Made by a program: the position numbers and the translations under genes. This document shows positions 1-7,805 of a DNA stretch of 9,812 bases, one piece after another. The notes under the pieces were generated by a model. It was not told where the DNA came from, did no database searches, and saw only the letters and a program-made list of their open reading frames with translations. Within the stretch, counting starts at the first letter, position 1. Every line of letters starts with the position of its first letter. Source of the DNA: a bacterium (lineage in GTDB: Bacteria; JALSQH01); the NCBI GenBank assembly GCA_026985515.1, contig JALSQH010000174.1, forward strand, positions 1 to 9,812, written 5' to 3'.

Positions 1-714
1 GGGGGGTGGAAACCACTGTTTAACTTCCTTGAAAGCAAAATAAAGGAAAATGGAGAGATCATTACGGGAACAAAAGTCACACAGGTGGTGATTGATGGAA
101 ACAGAGTCAGAGGAGTTTATGCGGGTGGTGATTTCTTTGAAGGAAAAAAAGTTGTGGTGAATGTGCCAGTGCAGGAAATGTGGAGTTTCCTTGATGAGGA
201 GCTATTCCCACGGGAATATGTGGAAAGAACAAAAAATCTGATCCCAACTTCCGGGGTGGTGGTGGATATAGGGTTAAAAAGGAAAGTTGCTGAGGAAAAG
301 GGATTAATTTACTTTTATAAGCCGATGGCTTTCGGGATGTTTACATCCAACATTGATCCCTCAGTGGCTCCAGGAGGGAAACAGCTTCTCACCTTCTTTT
401 ATCCGACAGAACTGAAGGATATGCTTGACGAAGAGTCCAGAAAAAAGAGAGAGAAGGAGATAATTGACAGAATTTTTTCTCTGTGGGATATTGAGGCAAA
501 TATTGAGTGGAAAAGAATATCTCACCTGAAAATGGTTGATGGTGCCCAGATAAATGTTAATCAGACGAGGGAATTGAGGCCAGGTTACAAAATGCCAGGC
601 ATGGAAAATCTCTATCTTGTGGGGGATTCTCTTGGGGCTCCTGGAGCTGGAGGTGATGTTGGTCATGAGTCTGTGCACGGCCTTTACAGAACTCTGACGG
701 GGAAAGAGATATGA
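1..714 (+). CDS. FAD-dependent oxidoreductase, phytoene desaturase-like (C-terminal part, 5' end missing)
   Basis: The frame is open from base 1, so this is the last 237 residues of a larger protein; the N-terminal Rossmann dinucleotide motif lies outside the window. The visible start (GGWKPLFNFLESKIKENGEI, then a TKVTQVVIDGNRVRGVY stretch) is the segment where phytoene desaturase/amine oxidase-type flavoproteins describe a substrate-side strand and 'x-G-x-r-V-x-G-V'. Near the end, NLYLVGDSLGAPGAGGDVGHE (about residues 204-223) is the family's C-terminal FAD-contacting motif, in which the Asp and the Gly run hold the flavin. Relatives (COG1233 type) desaturate or isomerise carotenoids, retinoids or other lipids, but the substrate cannot be told from this part. 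The stop overlaps the next gene's start (ATGA), so the two are probably co-translated. An internal ATG at 85 is not the real start, because the family-like sequence continues upstream of it. Confidence 0.85.
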   Translation, partial: GGWKPLFNFLESKIKENGEIITGTKVTQVVIDGNRVRGVYAGGDFFEGKKVVVNVPVQEMWSFLDEELFPREYVERTKNLIPTSGVVVDIGLKRKVAEEKGLIYFYKPMAFGMFTSNIDPSVAPGGKQLLTFFYPTELKDMLDEESRKKREKEIIDRIFSLWDIEANIEWKRISHLKMVDGAQINVNQTRELRPGYKMPGMENLYLVGDSLGAPGAGGDVGHESVHGLYRTLTGKEI

Positions 715-1838
715 ACTTCACTGATGAAGAGAGAATGTCCCTCAGAAACATTCTTGAAGTTAACCTCAATGTGAAGAAAGATGAAAAAGTTTTTGTCATC
801 ACAAATGATCCTGATACTCTTCCAGATCAGCTGAAAGGAAAGGGAAGAGATCTGTTTTTTATGGCACAGGAGCTGTATGAGATTGGAAAGGATATCTGTG
901 ATATTTCTCTTATTGTTGCCACGGCTGTCAGGATGCATGGTGAAGAGCCCGGTGAGGAAATCTGGAAGGGGGTACTTCCAGAAGCGTATGATGAAATTGT
1001 AAGGGAAGGGATATGGGAGAGAATAAAGAGCAAGAAGGCTGGTGAAGTTGAGGGAAGAGTGTTTGAGATTGTCAGAAGATCCTCAGATAGGGTGGATGCA
1101 GTGGTGGCAATGACATATTTTTCCACTTCACATACTCTCTTCAGGAGAGTTCTCAACAGATCCAGGGGTACAAGATATGCAAGTATGCCTCTTTTTGAAC
1201 GATACATGCTCACAGGTGCCATGAGTGTAGATTACAGAGAAATAGAGAGGATTTCCGTCGCAGTGAAAGACAAACTTGAAGGTGCAAAAAAGATTTTTAT
1301 AGAGGCTCCCAATGGCACGGAGCTTGAAATTTATGTTGAAGGAAGGAGTTTTATAGCTGATACTGGTCTCCTCCATAACCCTGGAGATTTTGGAAATCTT
1401 CCAGCTGGGGAAGTTTTCGTCGCACCTGTGGAAGGATTTTCCAGAGGAAAACTTGTAATTGAGTATGGACCGGAGGAAGGAAAACTGCCCTCACCAGTGG
1501 TTGTTTACATTGAAAATGGAAACGGTGTAAGGGTAGAAGGTGAGGGGAAGGTAAGGGATCTGCTGGAAAAAAAGTTTGAAGAGGATGAAAGGTGCAGAAA
1601 TGTTGCTGAACTTGGAATAGGAACAAATGGTGGGGCAACGCATGTGGAAAATATACTTGAAGCTGAGAAAATTCTGGGTACCATCCATGTTGCATTTGGT
1701 GATAATAGCAGTTTCGGGGGTAAGGTGAGTGCTCCCTTTCATCAGGACTTCGTGGTTTTTCAGCCCACCGTGCAGGTGGAGAAAAAGGGAGAGGTGTTTT
1801 ACCTTCACAGGGAAGGAAAACTCCTTATTGATTCCTGA
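711..1838 (+). CDS. Family M29 metallo-aminopeptidase (AmpS/aminopeptidase T-like)
   Basis: A 375-residue protein of the M29 (thermophilic aminopeptidase) family: cytoplasmic enzymes with two metal ions that remove N-terminal residues from peptides. The five family metal ligands can be proposed in order: Glu234 in NLPAGEVFVAP, Glu300 in VAELGIGTN, His326 in GTIHVAFG, and His344 and Asp346 in FHQDFVV. With the motifs intact it is likely active. It is somewhat shorter than the roughly 400-residue classical members, and the N-terminal half (1-180) is less family-like; I see no signal peptide. The start at 711 overlaps the previous stop by four bases and follows a purine-rich GGGGAAAGAG stretch (699-708), so translational coupling is likely. 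It ends 41 bases before gspC. Peptide specificity is unknown, and there is no sign that it is secreted. Confidence 0.85.
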   Translation: MNFTDEERMSLRNILEVNLNVKKDEKVFVITNDPDTLPDQLKGKGRDLFFMAQELYEIGKDICDISLIVATAVRMHGEEPGEEIWKGVLPEAYDEIVREGIWERIKSKKAGEVEGRVFEIVRRSSDRVDAVVAMTYFSTSHTLFRRVLNRSRGTRYASMPLFERYMLTGAMSVDYREIERISVAVKDKLEGAKKIFIEAPNGTELEIYVEGRSFIADTGLLHNPGDFGNLPAGEVFVAPVEGFSRGKLVIEYGPEEGKLPSPVVVYIENGNGVRVEGEGKVRDLLEKKFEEDERCRNVAELGIGTNGGATHVENILEAEKILGTIHVAFGDNSSFGGKVSAPFHQDFVVFQPTVQVEKKGEVFYLHREGKLLIDS

Positions 1839-1856
1839 AACATGGAACATTAAAAG
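1828..1856 (+). promoter_or_regulatory. Weak promoter-like pair ahead of gspC
   Basis: TTGATT at 1828-1833 and TAAAAG at 1851-1856 are separated by 17 bases; each matches the sigma-70 hexamer at four of six positions. It sits at the end of the aminopeptidase gene and would start transcription near 1863, just before gspC. In AT-rich DNA such matches arise often by chance, and read-through from the upstream genes is equally possible. Confidence 0.2.
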
Positions 1857-1872
1857 GATAAAGATGTCCTAA
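1853..1872 (+). promoter_or_regulatory. Two-codon minicistron (Met-Ser-stop) with ribosome site before gspC
   Basis: AAAGGA at 1853-1858 lies five bases before ATG TCC TAA (1864-1872), whose stop lies seven bases before the gspC ATG. gspC itself has no convincing Shine-Dalgarno site at normal spacing. Ribosomes loading at the better site could terminate and reinitiate on gspC. The arrangement is visible in the sequence; the regulatory role is an inference. Confidence 0.35.
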
Positions 1873-1879
1873 AATTGAG

Positions 1880-2833
1880 ATGTCAGAAGCTGGTAGAAGA
1901 GTAATTGCGTATTACAGAAAATTTTCAACGCTTATCAACGCCTTTCTTGTAATATTGATGGCGTATTTTCTCGCAGTGATTTTATGGGATTCTCTCGCCG
2001 GTACCATCTCTTCAAAGGTTAGGGTACCTGCTATAAAGTTTCGCCAGGAGAAGTTTTCTTCATCTGGAGTGGCCCGAAGAAGGGAAAGAGTTTCTCTGGA
2101 AAACTACAGAGTTGTTCTGGACAGGAATATTTTTGGAGTAAAGATAAATGAAGAGCAGGAAAAAACACAGGAAGTTATCAAACAGACACCTCTGAAGTTA
2201 AAATTACTTGGTGTAATTGTTTCGACTGTACCTGGCCAATCTATGGCAATAATCAGGGACGAAAATAAGGGTAAAACTGATATCTATTTCCTTCATGATA
2301 AAATTCAGAATGCAGAAATAGTGGAGATAGAGAGTGATAAAGTGATTTTGAAGAGAGGCGGAAAAAAAGAAGTTCTTCCACTTTATGAGAAGATGGCGGA
2401 GAGTGGCGGAAATCAGAGGACTCCGGAAGCACCTGTGAGAGTTATTCCTTCAGAAGTCAGGGGACCATCCCTCCCTGCAGGTGGTCCGGAACTTGATATA
2501 AGGCGGGTTGGAGAAAATACCTATGAAGTGGATAAGGAAGATTTTGACAGAATAACAAACAACCTTGGCTCCATACTGACTCAAGCAAGGGTTGTGCCCT
2601 ATTTCAGGAATGGGAAAATAATCGGGTATAAGATTTTCAATATACGGCCCGATGGAGTGTTTGCCAAAATAGGATTGAGAAATGGAGATATAATTAAAAG
2701 GGTTAATGGTGAAACGCTTGAAAGCCCCGAAAAGGCTTTGCAATTGTTTCAATTTCTAAAAACTGAAGATACATTTGTCATTGATCTGCAGAGAAATGGA
2801 AGAGACATGACTCTTACATACAGGTTGAGGTGA
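1880..2833 (+). CDS. gspC: Type II secretion system protein GspC (inner-membrane clamp)
   Basis: A 317-residue bitopic inner-membrane protein that connects the GspD secretin to the GspL/M platform and helps select cargo. A short basic cytoplasmic tail (1-14) precedes one membrane helix (about 17-38, ending ILWDSLAG). The periplasmic HR (homology region) domain starts at VVLDRNIFG (79-86) and continues through LKLKLLGVIVS (105-115) to about 170. A Pro/Gly-rich linker (about 180-205) leads to a C-terminal PDZ domain (about 235-315) containing YKIFNIRPDGVFAKIGLRNG and NGETLESPEKALQLF. PDZ-type rather than coiled-coil GspC, with the SILTQARVVP lead-in, is common in Desulfobacterota. ATG 1880 is the only ATG downstream of the in-frame stop at 1859 that precedes the membrane helix. 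The ribosome site is poor, and a two-codon minicistron lies just upstream. It is first in the secretion operon; gspD follows after three bases. Confidence 0.93.
   Translation: MSEAGRRVIAYYRKFSTLINAFLVILMAYFLAVILWDSLAGTISSKVRVPAIKFRQEKFSSSGVARRRERVSLENYRVVLDRNIFGVKINEEQEKTQEVIKQTPLKLKLLGVIVSTVPGQSMAIIRDENKGKTDIYFLHDKIQNAEIVEIESDKVILKRGGKKEVLPLYEKMAESGGNQRTPEAPVRVIPSEVRGPSLPAGGPELDIRRVGENTYEVDKEDFDRITNNLGSILTQARVVPYFRNGKIIGYKIFNIRPDGVFAKIGLRNGDIIKRVNGETLESPEKALQLFQFLKTEDTFVIDLQRNGRDMTLTYRLR
2827..2833 (+). promoter_or_regulatory. gspD ribosome-binding site inside the gspC end
   Basis: GAGGTGA is a strong Shine-Dalgarno sequence that overlaps the last codon and stop of gspC. It lies only three bases before the gspD ATG, closer than the usual 5-9, which suggests coupling to gspC termination. 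Confidence 0.55.
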
Positions 2834-2836
2834 GCT

Positions 2837-4849
2837 ATGAAGAAAAAAGGTCTTATAGTTATTTTTATGCTGATGATTTCCACCGCAATTTATGCAAAAA
2901 AATATGTGAGCTTTTCATTTAACAATGCCGACATCAGGGATGTTGTGAAGGCTGTGAGTAAACTTACTGGAAAGGCTTTTATACTTGATGATCGTTTGAG
3001 GGGAAAAGTTACCATAATTGGTGCGGAGAAGATGAGCGTCAGGGATGCTTATAGGGTTTTTCTGACTGTTTTGAAGATGAAGGGTTTTACCGTTGTTAAA
3101 AGCGGGAAAGTTTACAAGATAGTTCAGGAGGGTAAGATTGCTGAAGAGCCACTGAGGGTATATGTGGGGAAGGGGTATATGCCGGCCACAGATGAGTATT
3201 ACATCAAGATTATTCCTCTTGAGTATGTTTCTGCGGATGAGATTCAGAATGTGGTGAAAAACTTTATGACAAGAAATGGGAAACTTATAGCCTATTCTCC
3301 CACAAATGTTCTCATAATCAGAGAAACGGGGAAGGTGATTAATACCATTTTGAAAGTTATTTCGGTTATTGATACTTCTGGCGGTGAAGTGAAGATGGAG
3401 GTTATTCCCCTCAAGTATATTCCCTCGGATGATATGGTGAAAATAATCAACGAAATCTACTCTATTAAAAGTGCCACTTCTGGAAGGAGGTTTGGTAGAA
3501 AAGAGTCTGTGGTAATAAAAGGCGGATTCAAAGTTCTCTCTGAGCCCAGAACAAATTCCATAATTGTTCTTGGAACAGATGCTGATCTCAAAAAGGTAAA
3601 GGAACTTGTTAAAAAATTTGATGTTGAGGTGGGCGCTGCTACCAGTCAGGTGCATGTTATTTACCTTCGCTACGCCGATGCAACTGAACTCGCCTCCACA
3701 ATTGCTCAGCTGGCAAGTGGGTTGAAAGGTAACAGGGGAAAGAAGGGTAAAGTGCCTGTTGCCAATTTCAACAATGAGATCAGGATAACAGCTGATAAAG
3801 CTACCAATTCCCTTATAGTTATTGCTTCTCCTGCTGACTATGCTCTTGTGAAGAATGTTGTTTCTCAGCTTGATATACCGAGAAGGCAGGTTTTTGTGGA
3901 GGCAGCAATTCTGGAAATATCCCTTGATAAATTGAGGGATATAGGGATTTCAATTCATGGAGGGAGATTGCTCAACGAGGGCGAAGCTGTTGTTCTGGGT
4001 GGAGAAGCTCTGGGTGGTATAAATACCCTTGGGCTTGGTCCCACATCCTTTGGAGGACTTGGAGGCCTCTTTCTTGGATTCCTTGGGAAGATGATTGATC
4101 TGGGGGGCGGTGTGAAGGTTCCCAGTGTGGCTGCACTTATAAGAGCTCTCCAGACGGCAAATGCCGTTAACATAATATCCACACCTCACCTTCTCACAAG
4201 TGATAATGAGGAAGCTGAAATAGTTGTTGGCGAGAATGTCCCCTTTATTACGGGTCAGAATGTTACCTCTGGTGGAAATATTCTCACAACCATTGAAAGG
4301 AAAGATGTTGGTGTTACTTTCAGAATCACTCCTCAGATCAATGAGAGTGATCATGTGAAGCTCAAGATATATCAGGAAATTTCTCAGGTAAGTCCGCAGC
4401 AACCACAAGGGGTTAATGTTAATCAGCAGGGTCTTGTAACGAGAAAGAGATCTGCGAAGACCACTGTGGTGGTTAAGGATAGACAGACAGTAGTCATTGG
4501 TGGATTGATCTCCTCTCAGGAGAGTTACAGCGATAGCAAGGTACCCGTTCTTGGTGATATTCCTGTTCTCGGCTGGCTGTTCAGATCCAGAAAGAAAACG
4601 GTGACCAAGACTGATCTTCTGATCTTCATTACTCCCTACATCGTCAAGAATGACAGGGATCTTGTGTTTCTCAATAACCTTCATTCCGAGCAGCTGGAAA
4701 ATTTTAAGGAAGAGGTTGGGGCTGAAAGTCTCGGGAGGATTCTTAAGATCAGGAGAAGTATTAACCTGCCTGAGAAGGGGAATGTTGTAATGCCAAGGGA
4801 AGTGACCATACCCACACAGCCACAATATCCATCAGCAGTGACAAGGTAA
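2837..4849 (+). CDS. gspD: Type II secretion system secretin GspD (outer-membrane channel)
   Basis: A 670-residue secretin forming the multimeric outer-membrane channel through which folded proteins leave. Domains in order: Sec signal peptide (1-20, basic MKKKG, hydrophobic core, predicted cleavage after IYA); N0 (about 22-96, SFSFNNADIRDVVKAVSKLT), which binds GspC; N1 (about 122-181), N2 (about 184-262) and N3 (about 270-347), each with the RTNSLIV/TNVLII-type KH-like signature; secretin core (about 350-602) with VNIISTPHLLTSDNEEAEI and VPVLGDIPVLGWLFR (569-583); and a tail (603-670) where S-domain sequences that bind a pilotin occur in relatives. Within the core, 380-425 is very Gly-rich and is likely gate/cap loop. 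A basic loop sits in N3 (GNRGKKGKV). There is no lipobox and no Cys at all, so it is not itself a lipoprotein. It sits between gspC and gspE as in standard T2SS operons, with six bases before gspE. N0 plus GspC next door favours T2SS over type IV pilus PilQ. Confidence 0.96.
   Translation: MKKKGLIVIFMLMISTAIYAKKYVSFSFNNADIRDVVKAVSKLTGKAFILDDRLRGKVTIIGAEKMSVRDAYRVFLTVLKMKGFTVVKSGKVYKIVQEGKIAEEPLRVYVGKGYMPATDEYYIKIIPLEYVSADEIQNVVKNFMTRNGKLIAYSPTNVLIIRETGKVINTILKVISVIDTSGGEVKMEVIPLKYIPSDDMVKIINEIYSIKSATSGRRFGRKESVVIKGGFKVLSEPRTNSIIVLGTDADLKKVKELVKKFDVEVGAATSQVHVIYLRYADATELASTIAQLASGLKGNRGKKGKVPVANFNNEIRITADKATNSLIVIASPADYALVKNVVSQLDIPRRQVFVEAAILEISLDKLRDIGISIHGGRLLNEGEAVVLGGEALGGINTLGLGPTSFGGLGGLFLGFLGKMIDLGGGVKVPSVAALIRALQTANAVNIISTPHLLTSDNEEAEIVVGENVPFITGQNVTSGGNILTTIERKDVGVTFRITPQINESDHVKLKIYQEISQVSPQQPQGVNVNQQGLVTRKRSAKTTVVVKDRQTVVIGGLISSQESYSDSKVPVLGDIPVLGWLFRSRKKTVTKTDLLIFITPYIVKNDRDLVFLNNLHSEQLENFKEEVGAESLGRILKIRRSINLPEKGNVVMPREVTIPTQPQYPSAVTR
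4843..4847 (+). promoter_or_regulatory. gspE ribosome-binding site overlapping the gspD stop
   Basis: AAGGT lies eight bases before the gspE ATG and overlaps the gspD TAA. A second purine block, GGGAG (4851-4855), touches the ATG and is too close to serve. Confidence 0.45.
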
Positions 4850-4855
4850 CGGGAG

Positions 4856-6565
4856 ATGGCAAGGAAGATAGGAGAAATTTTGATTGAAAAGGGTGTGATA
4901 ACAGAGGATCAGCTCCAGGAGGCTCTTTCAATACAGGCGGAGAGACCTGGGAGAAAAATAGGTGAAATTCTGATAAAGCAGAAGTACATCACCGAGTCGG
5001 AGCTCAAGTCTGCTCTTGCTGAACAGTTTGGTCTGCCCTTTCTTCCCCATATTGATATTTCCAGAATTCCGGAGGATGCAGTAAACAAAATTCCCATTAA
5101 TTATGCGAGAAAAAATGAGGTTATCCCTGTGGAGCAGAGGGGTAATGTGGTTGTGATTGCCATAAGTGATCCGACAAATGTATCTGTCGTGGATGATCTG
5201 CAGGTGCTTCTTGGAACCACAGTGATCCCTGTAGTTGCTACTTCTGGAGAGATTTCCAATGCCATAAATAATGCCTACAATAGAGCCACCAATGCTGCAG
5301 GTGAAATGATTGAGGATCTCGAGGGAGAGGAACTTGGAACTGTAACTTCAGAGCTGGAGGAGGGTGAACCAGCTGATCTGCTGGACAGTGTGGATGAAGC
5401 TCCCATTATAAGGCTGGTGAATTCTCTCCTGTTTCAGGCTGTTAAACAGAATGTAAGTGATATTCACATTGAGCCCTTTGAGAAGGATGTTTCAATCAGA
5501 TACAGAATAGATGGTGTTTTGCACAATATTCTGAAAATTCCCCGAAGGTTTCATTCAAGTGTGGTTTCAAGGGTTAAGATAATGGCCGGTCTTAATATTG
5601 CCGAGAAGAGATTGCCCCAGGATGGGAGAATCAGAACCAAAGTGGCAGGAAAGGATGTGGATATAAGGGTATCCACAATACCAACAATATTTGGTGAAAG
5701 AGTGGTAATGAGAATTCTGGACCGGAGCAGTGTTCTCCTTGGGCTCGAAGAGATTGGACTGAGCGGGGATAAACTGGAAAAGTTCAAGAAGTTGCTGAGA
5801 AGATCAAATGGTATTATTCTGGTTACAGGTCCCACAGGAAGCGGGAAAACCACTACTCTTTATGCTGCCCTGAATAAGATAAACTCAGAAGATAAAAACA
5901 TCATGACCATTGAAGATCCCGTGGAGTACCAGTTAAAGGGCATAAGTCAGATTCAGGTCAATCCCAAGATAAATCTTACCTTTGCAGCGGGGTTGAGGTC
6001 CATTCTCAGACAGGATCCCGATGTGGTTCTTGTGGGTGAGATAAGGGATTTTGAGACAGCGGAGATTGCCATTCAGGCGTCCCTCACAGGACATCTCGTT
6101 TTCAGCACTCTTCATACAAACGACGCACCAAGTGCAGTTACGAGATTAATTGATATGGGGGTGGAACCTTATCTGATATCTTCATCCCTTGTGGCTGTTC
6201 TTGCACAGAGACTTGTGAGAACGATCTGTCCCCACTGCAAGGTGGAGTATGAACCCACCGATGCTGAACTGAGAGAGATAGGGATAAAAAGGGAAGATTT
6301 GAAAAATGGGAAACTCTACAGGGGTCAGGGATGTGAATACTGTATGTACACGGGCTACAGAGGAAGAACGGGAATTTTTGAACTTTTCATTGTTTCTGAT
6401 CGTATAAGAAAAATGATAACCCAGAAGAAGGATGCTTCTGAGATCAGAAAAGCCGCGATTGAGGAGGGAATGTCAACACTTAAAGAGGATGGTGCGAGGA
6501 AGGTAATAGAGGGAATAACCACTATTGAAGAAGTCCTGAGAGTCACCCAGGAGGAAGTGGTTTAG
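4856..6565 (+). CDS. gspE: Type II secretion ATPase GspE with tandem MshEN-type N-terminus
   Basis: A 569-residue hexameric cytoplasmic ATPase that powers pseudopilus assembly through GspL and GspF. The N-terminus has two near-identical motifs, residues 3-27 (KIGEILIEKGVITEDQLQEA region) and 33-57 (KIGEILIKQKYITESELKSA region), separated by five residues: the layout of MshEN/T2SSE_N domains, some of which bind cyclic-di-GMP. The N-domain ends near 150, then an acidic linker (about 151-180) leads to the N2E and RecA-like domains. Catalytic motifs: Walker A GPTGSGKT (325-332), Asp box IEDPVEY (Glu353, Asp354), Walker B DPDVVLVGEIRD (Glu395), His box TGHLVFSTLHTND (His413, His420). A tetracysteine zinc site is formed by Cys438, Cys441, Cys493 and Cys496. 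The length and N-terminus are closer to PilB than to the roughly 500-residue enteric GspE, but the gspC/gspD neighbours make T2SS the better call. The last base of the stop codon is the first base of gspF. Confidence 0.95.
   Translation: MARKIGEILIEKGVITEDQLQEALSIQAERPGRKIGEILIKQKYITESELKSALAEQFGLPFLPHIDISRIPEDAVNKIPINYARKNEVIPVEQRGNVVVIAISDPTNVSVVDDLQVLLGTTVIPVVATSGEISNAINNAYNRATNAAGEMIEDLEGEELGTVTSELEEGEPADLLDSVDEAPIIRLVNSLLFQAVKQNVSDIHIEPFEKDVSIRYRIDGVLHNILKIPRRFHSSVVSRVKIMAGLNIAEKRLPQDGRIRTKVAGKDVDIRVSTIPTIFGERVVMRILDRSSVLLGLEEIGLSGDKLEKFKKLLRRSNGIILVTGPTGSGKTTTLYAALNKINSEDKNIMTIEDPVEYQLKGISQIQVNPKINLTFAAGLRSILRQDPDVVLVGEIRDFETAEIAIQASLTGHLVFSTLHTNDAPSAVTRLIDMGVEPYLISSSLVAVLAQRLVRTICPHCKVEYEPTDAELREIGIKREDLKNGKLYRGQGCEYCMYTGYRGRTGIFELFIVSDRIRKMITQKKDASEIRKAAIEEGMSTLKEDGARKVIEGITTIEEVLRVTQEEVV
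6549..6554 (+). promoter_or_regulatory. gspF ribosome-binding site (AGGAGG) supporting a GTG start
   Basis: AGGAGG inside the gspE end lies ten bases before GTG 6565. It supports the non-ATG start, which overlaps the gspE stop as TAGTG. Confidence 0.7.
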
Positions 6566-7794
6566 TGGCCATCTTTGAATATTCGGGGTATGATTCCCGT
6601 GGAAAGAAAATCAGAGGAATAGTTGAAGCTGATAGTGAAAGAAGTGCAAGACAGAAGCTGAAGGCAGAGGGTATATTCACCACCACGATATCACAGATAG
6701 GAGAAGAGGAGAAGGGAAGGAAAAAATGGTGGCAGGCTGATGTTTCAGAGTTTCTGGGAAGGGTAACTTTACAGGATATTGCTGTTGTAACAAGGCAGCT
6801 GGCAACTCTTCTCCGGGCTGGAATTCCACTCATTGAGGCACTTGACGCCCTTATTGATCAGACAGAAAAAATCAGGTTGAAGAGAATACTTGCTACTATC
6901 AAGGAAAAAGTTAATGAAGGTTCCTCCCTGGCTGATGCAATAGCCCCATACAGGAGAATCTTTGGTGCTGTGTATGTTAACATGATAAAAGCCGGAGAGA
7001 GCAGCGGAACTCTTGAAATAGTTCTTGAAAGACTTGCTGATTACTACGAAAATCAGGTAAAGTTGAGAAACAGACTTTATTCTTCCCTTACCTATCCAGC
7101 CATTCTCTTCCTGCTGATGGGAGGAGTGATAATTTTTCTATTTATCTTTGTCATCCCAAGAATAACTCTGATTTTTCAGGAGATGAGACACGCACTACCT
7201 GTTTACACACGACTCCTCATTGGATTTGTCAATTTTCTGAGGAGAAGCTGGTGGATTTTGTTGCTGCTCTTCGGATTTGCTCTGTATGGATTCAAGAGAT
7301 TTGTTGATACACCAAAGGGAAGGGAATGGTGGGATGGTTTCATTCTACGACTTCCTCTTCTGGGAAATATTCTGAGAATGGTGGCAATCTCAAGATTTGC
7401 AAGAACTCTGGGAACTCTGCTTTCAAGTGGAGTCAGCATTGTGGTTTCACTTGATATAGTAAAGAACATTGTCAACAACAGGGTTCTTGAGAAAGCTATT
7501 GAAAATGCGAAAAACGCAGTTATCGAGGGTGCACCCCTTGCGGCGCCTCTGAGCGAAAGTGGGGTTTTTCCTCCCATCGTCATAAAAATGATATCAGTTG
7601 GTGAGAAAACAGGTGAACTTGAGAATATGTTAATAAAAGTTGCAGATACTTATGAGGATCAGGTAGAATCGTTTTTAAACGCCGTGGTTTCCATTGTGGA
7701 ACCTGTTATGATAATTCTCCTTGCGGGACTCGTATTTTTCATTATGATTTCCATATTACTTCCTCTTTTCCAGATGAATCAGTTGATAAGATGA
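6565..7794 (+). CDS. gspF: Type II secretion inner-membrane platform protein GspF
   Basis: A 409-residue polytopic inner-membrane protein at the centre of the assembly platform, thought to couple GspE motion to pseudopilin insertion. The N-terminus MAIFEYSGYDSRGKKIRGIV is the family's opening beta-rich segment. Two homologous T2SSF helical-bundle domains follow: about 71-170 (VVTRQLATLLRAGIPLIEAL, MIKAGESSGTLEIVLERLAD) and about 274-372 (ISRFARTLGTLLSSGVSIV, MISVGEKTGELENMLIKVAD). Three membrane helices are visible: about 176-197, 228-244 and 374-400. The length is typical. It uses GTG, the only non-ATG start I assign here. It overlaps gspE by one base and is followed by the only sizeable gap in the secretion genes (55 bases). 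PilC of type IV pili is the related alternative; the context favours GspF. Confidence 0.96.
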   Translation: MAIFEYSGYDSRGKKIRGIVEADSERSARQKLKAEGIFTTTISQIGEEEKGRKKWWQADVSEFLGRVTLQDIAVVTRQLATLLRAGIPLIEALDALIDQTEKIRLKRILATIKEKVNEGSSLADAIAPYRRIFGAVYVNMIKAGESSGTLEIVLERLADYYENQVKLRNRLYSSLTYPAILFLLMGGVIIFLFIFVIPRITLIFQEMRHALPVYTRLLIGFVNFLRRSWWILLLLFGFALYGFKRFVDTPKGREWWDGFILRLPLLGNILRMVAISRFARTLGTLLSSGVSIVVSLDIVKNIVNNRVLEKAIENAKNAVIEGAPLAAPLSESGVFPPIVIKMISVGEKTGELENMLIKVADTYEDQVESFLNAVVSIVEPVMIILLAGLVFFIMISILLPLFQMNQLIR

Positions 7795-7805
7795 AAGGAA
7801 CAATG

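Noticed and set aside
1813-1826. AAGGA-AAAC-TCCTT hairpin near the aminopeptidase end as a possible terminator
   Set aside because: The stem is only five pairs, lies inside the coding sequence and is not followed by a run of T.
2915-3655. A 246-codon open frame on the minus strand inside gspD
   Set aside because: Same reasons: it is fully antisense to the N0-N2 domains and its Asn/Phe/Ile/His-rich composition is unlike a real protein.
3950-4825. A 291-codon open frame on the minus strand inside gspD
   Set aside because: It lies wholly opposite a well-supported secretin, has no recognisable domain and no ribosome site that I can see, and its translation looks like a shadow of sense codon bias.
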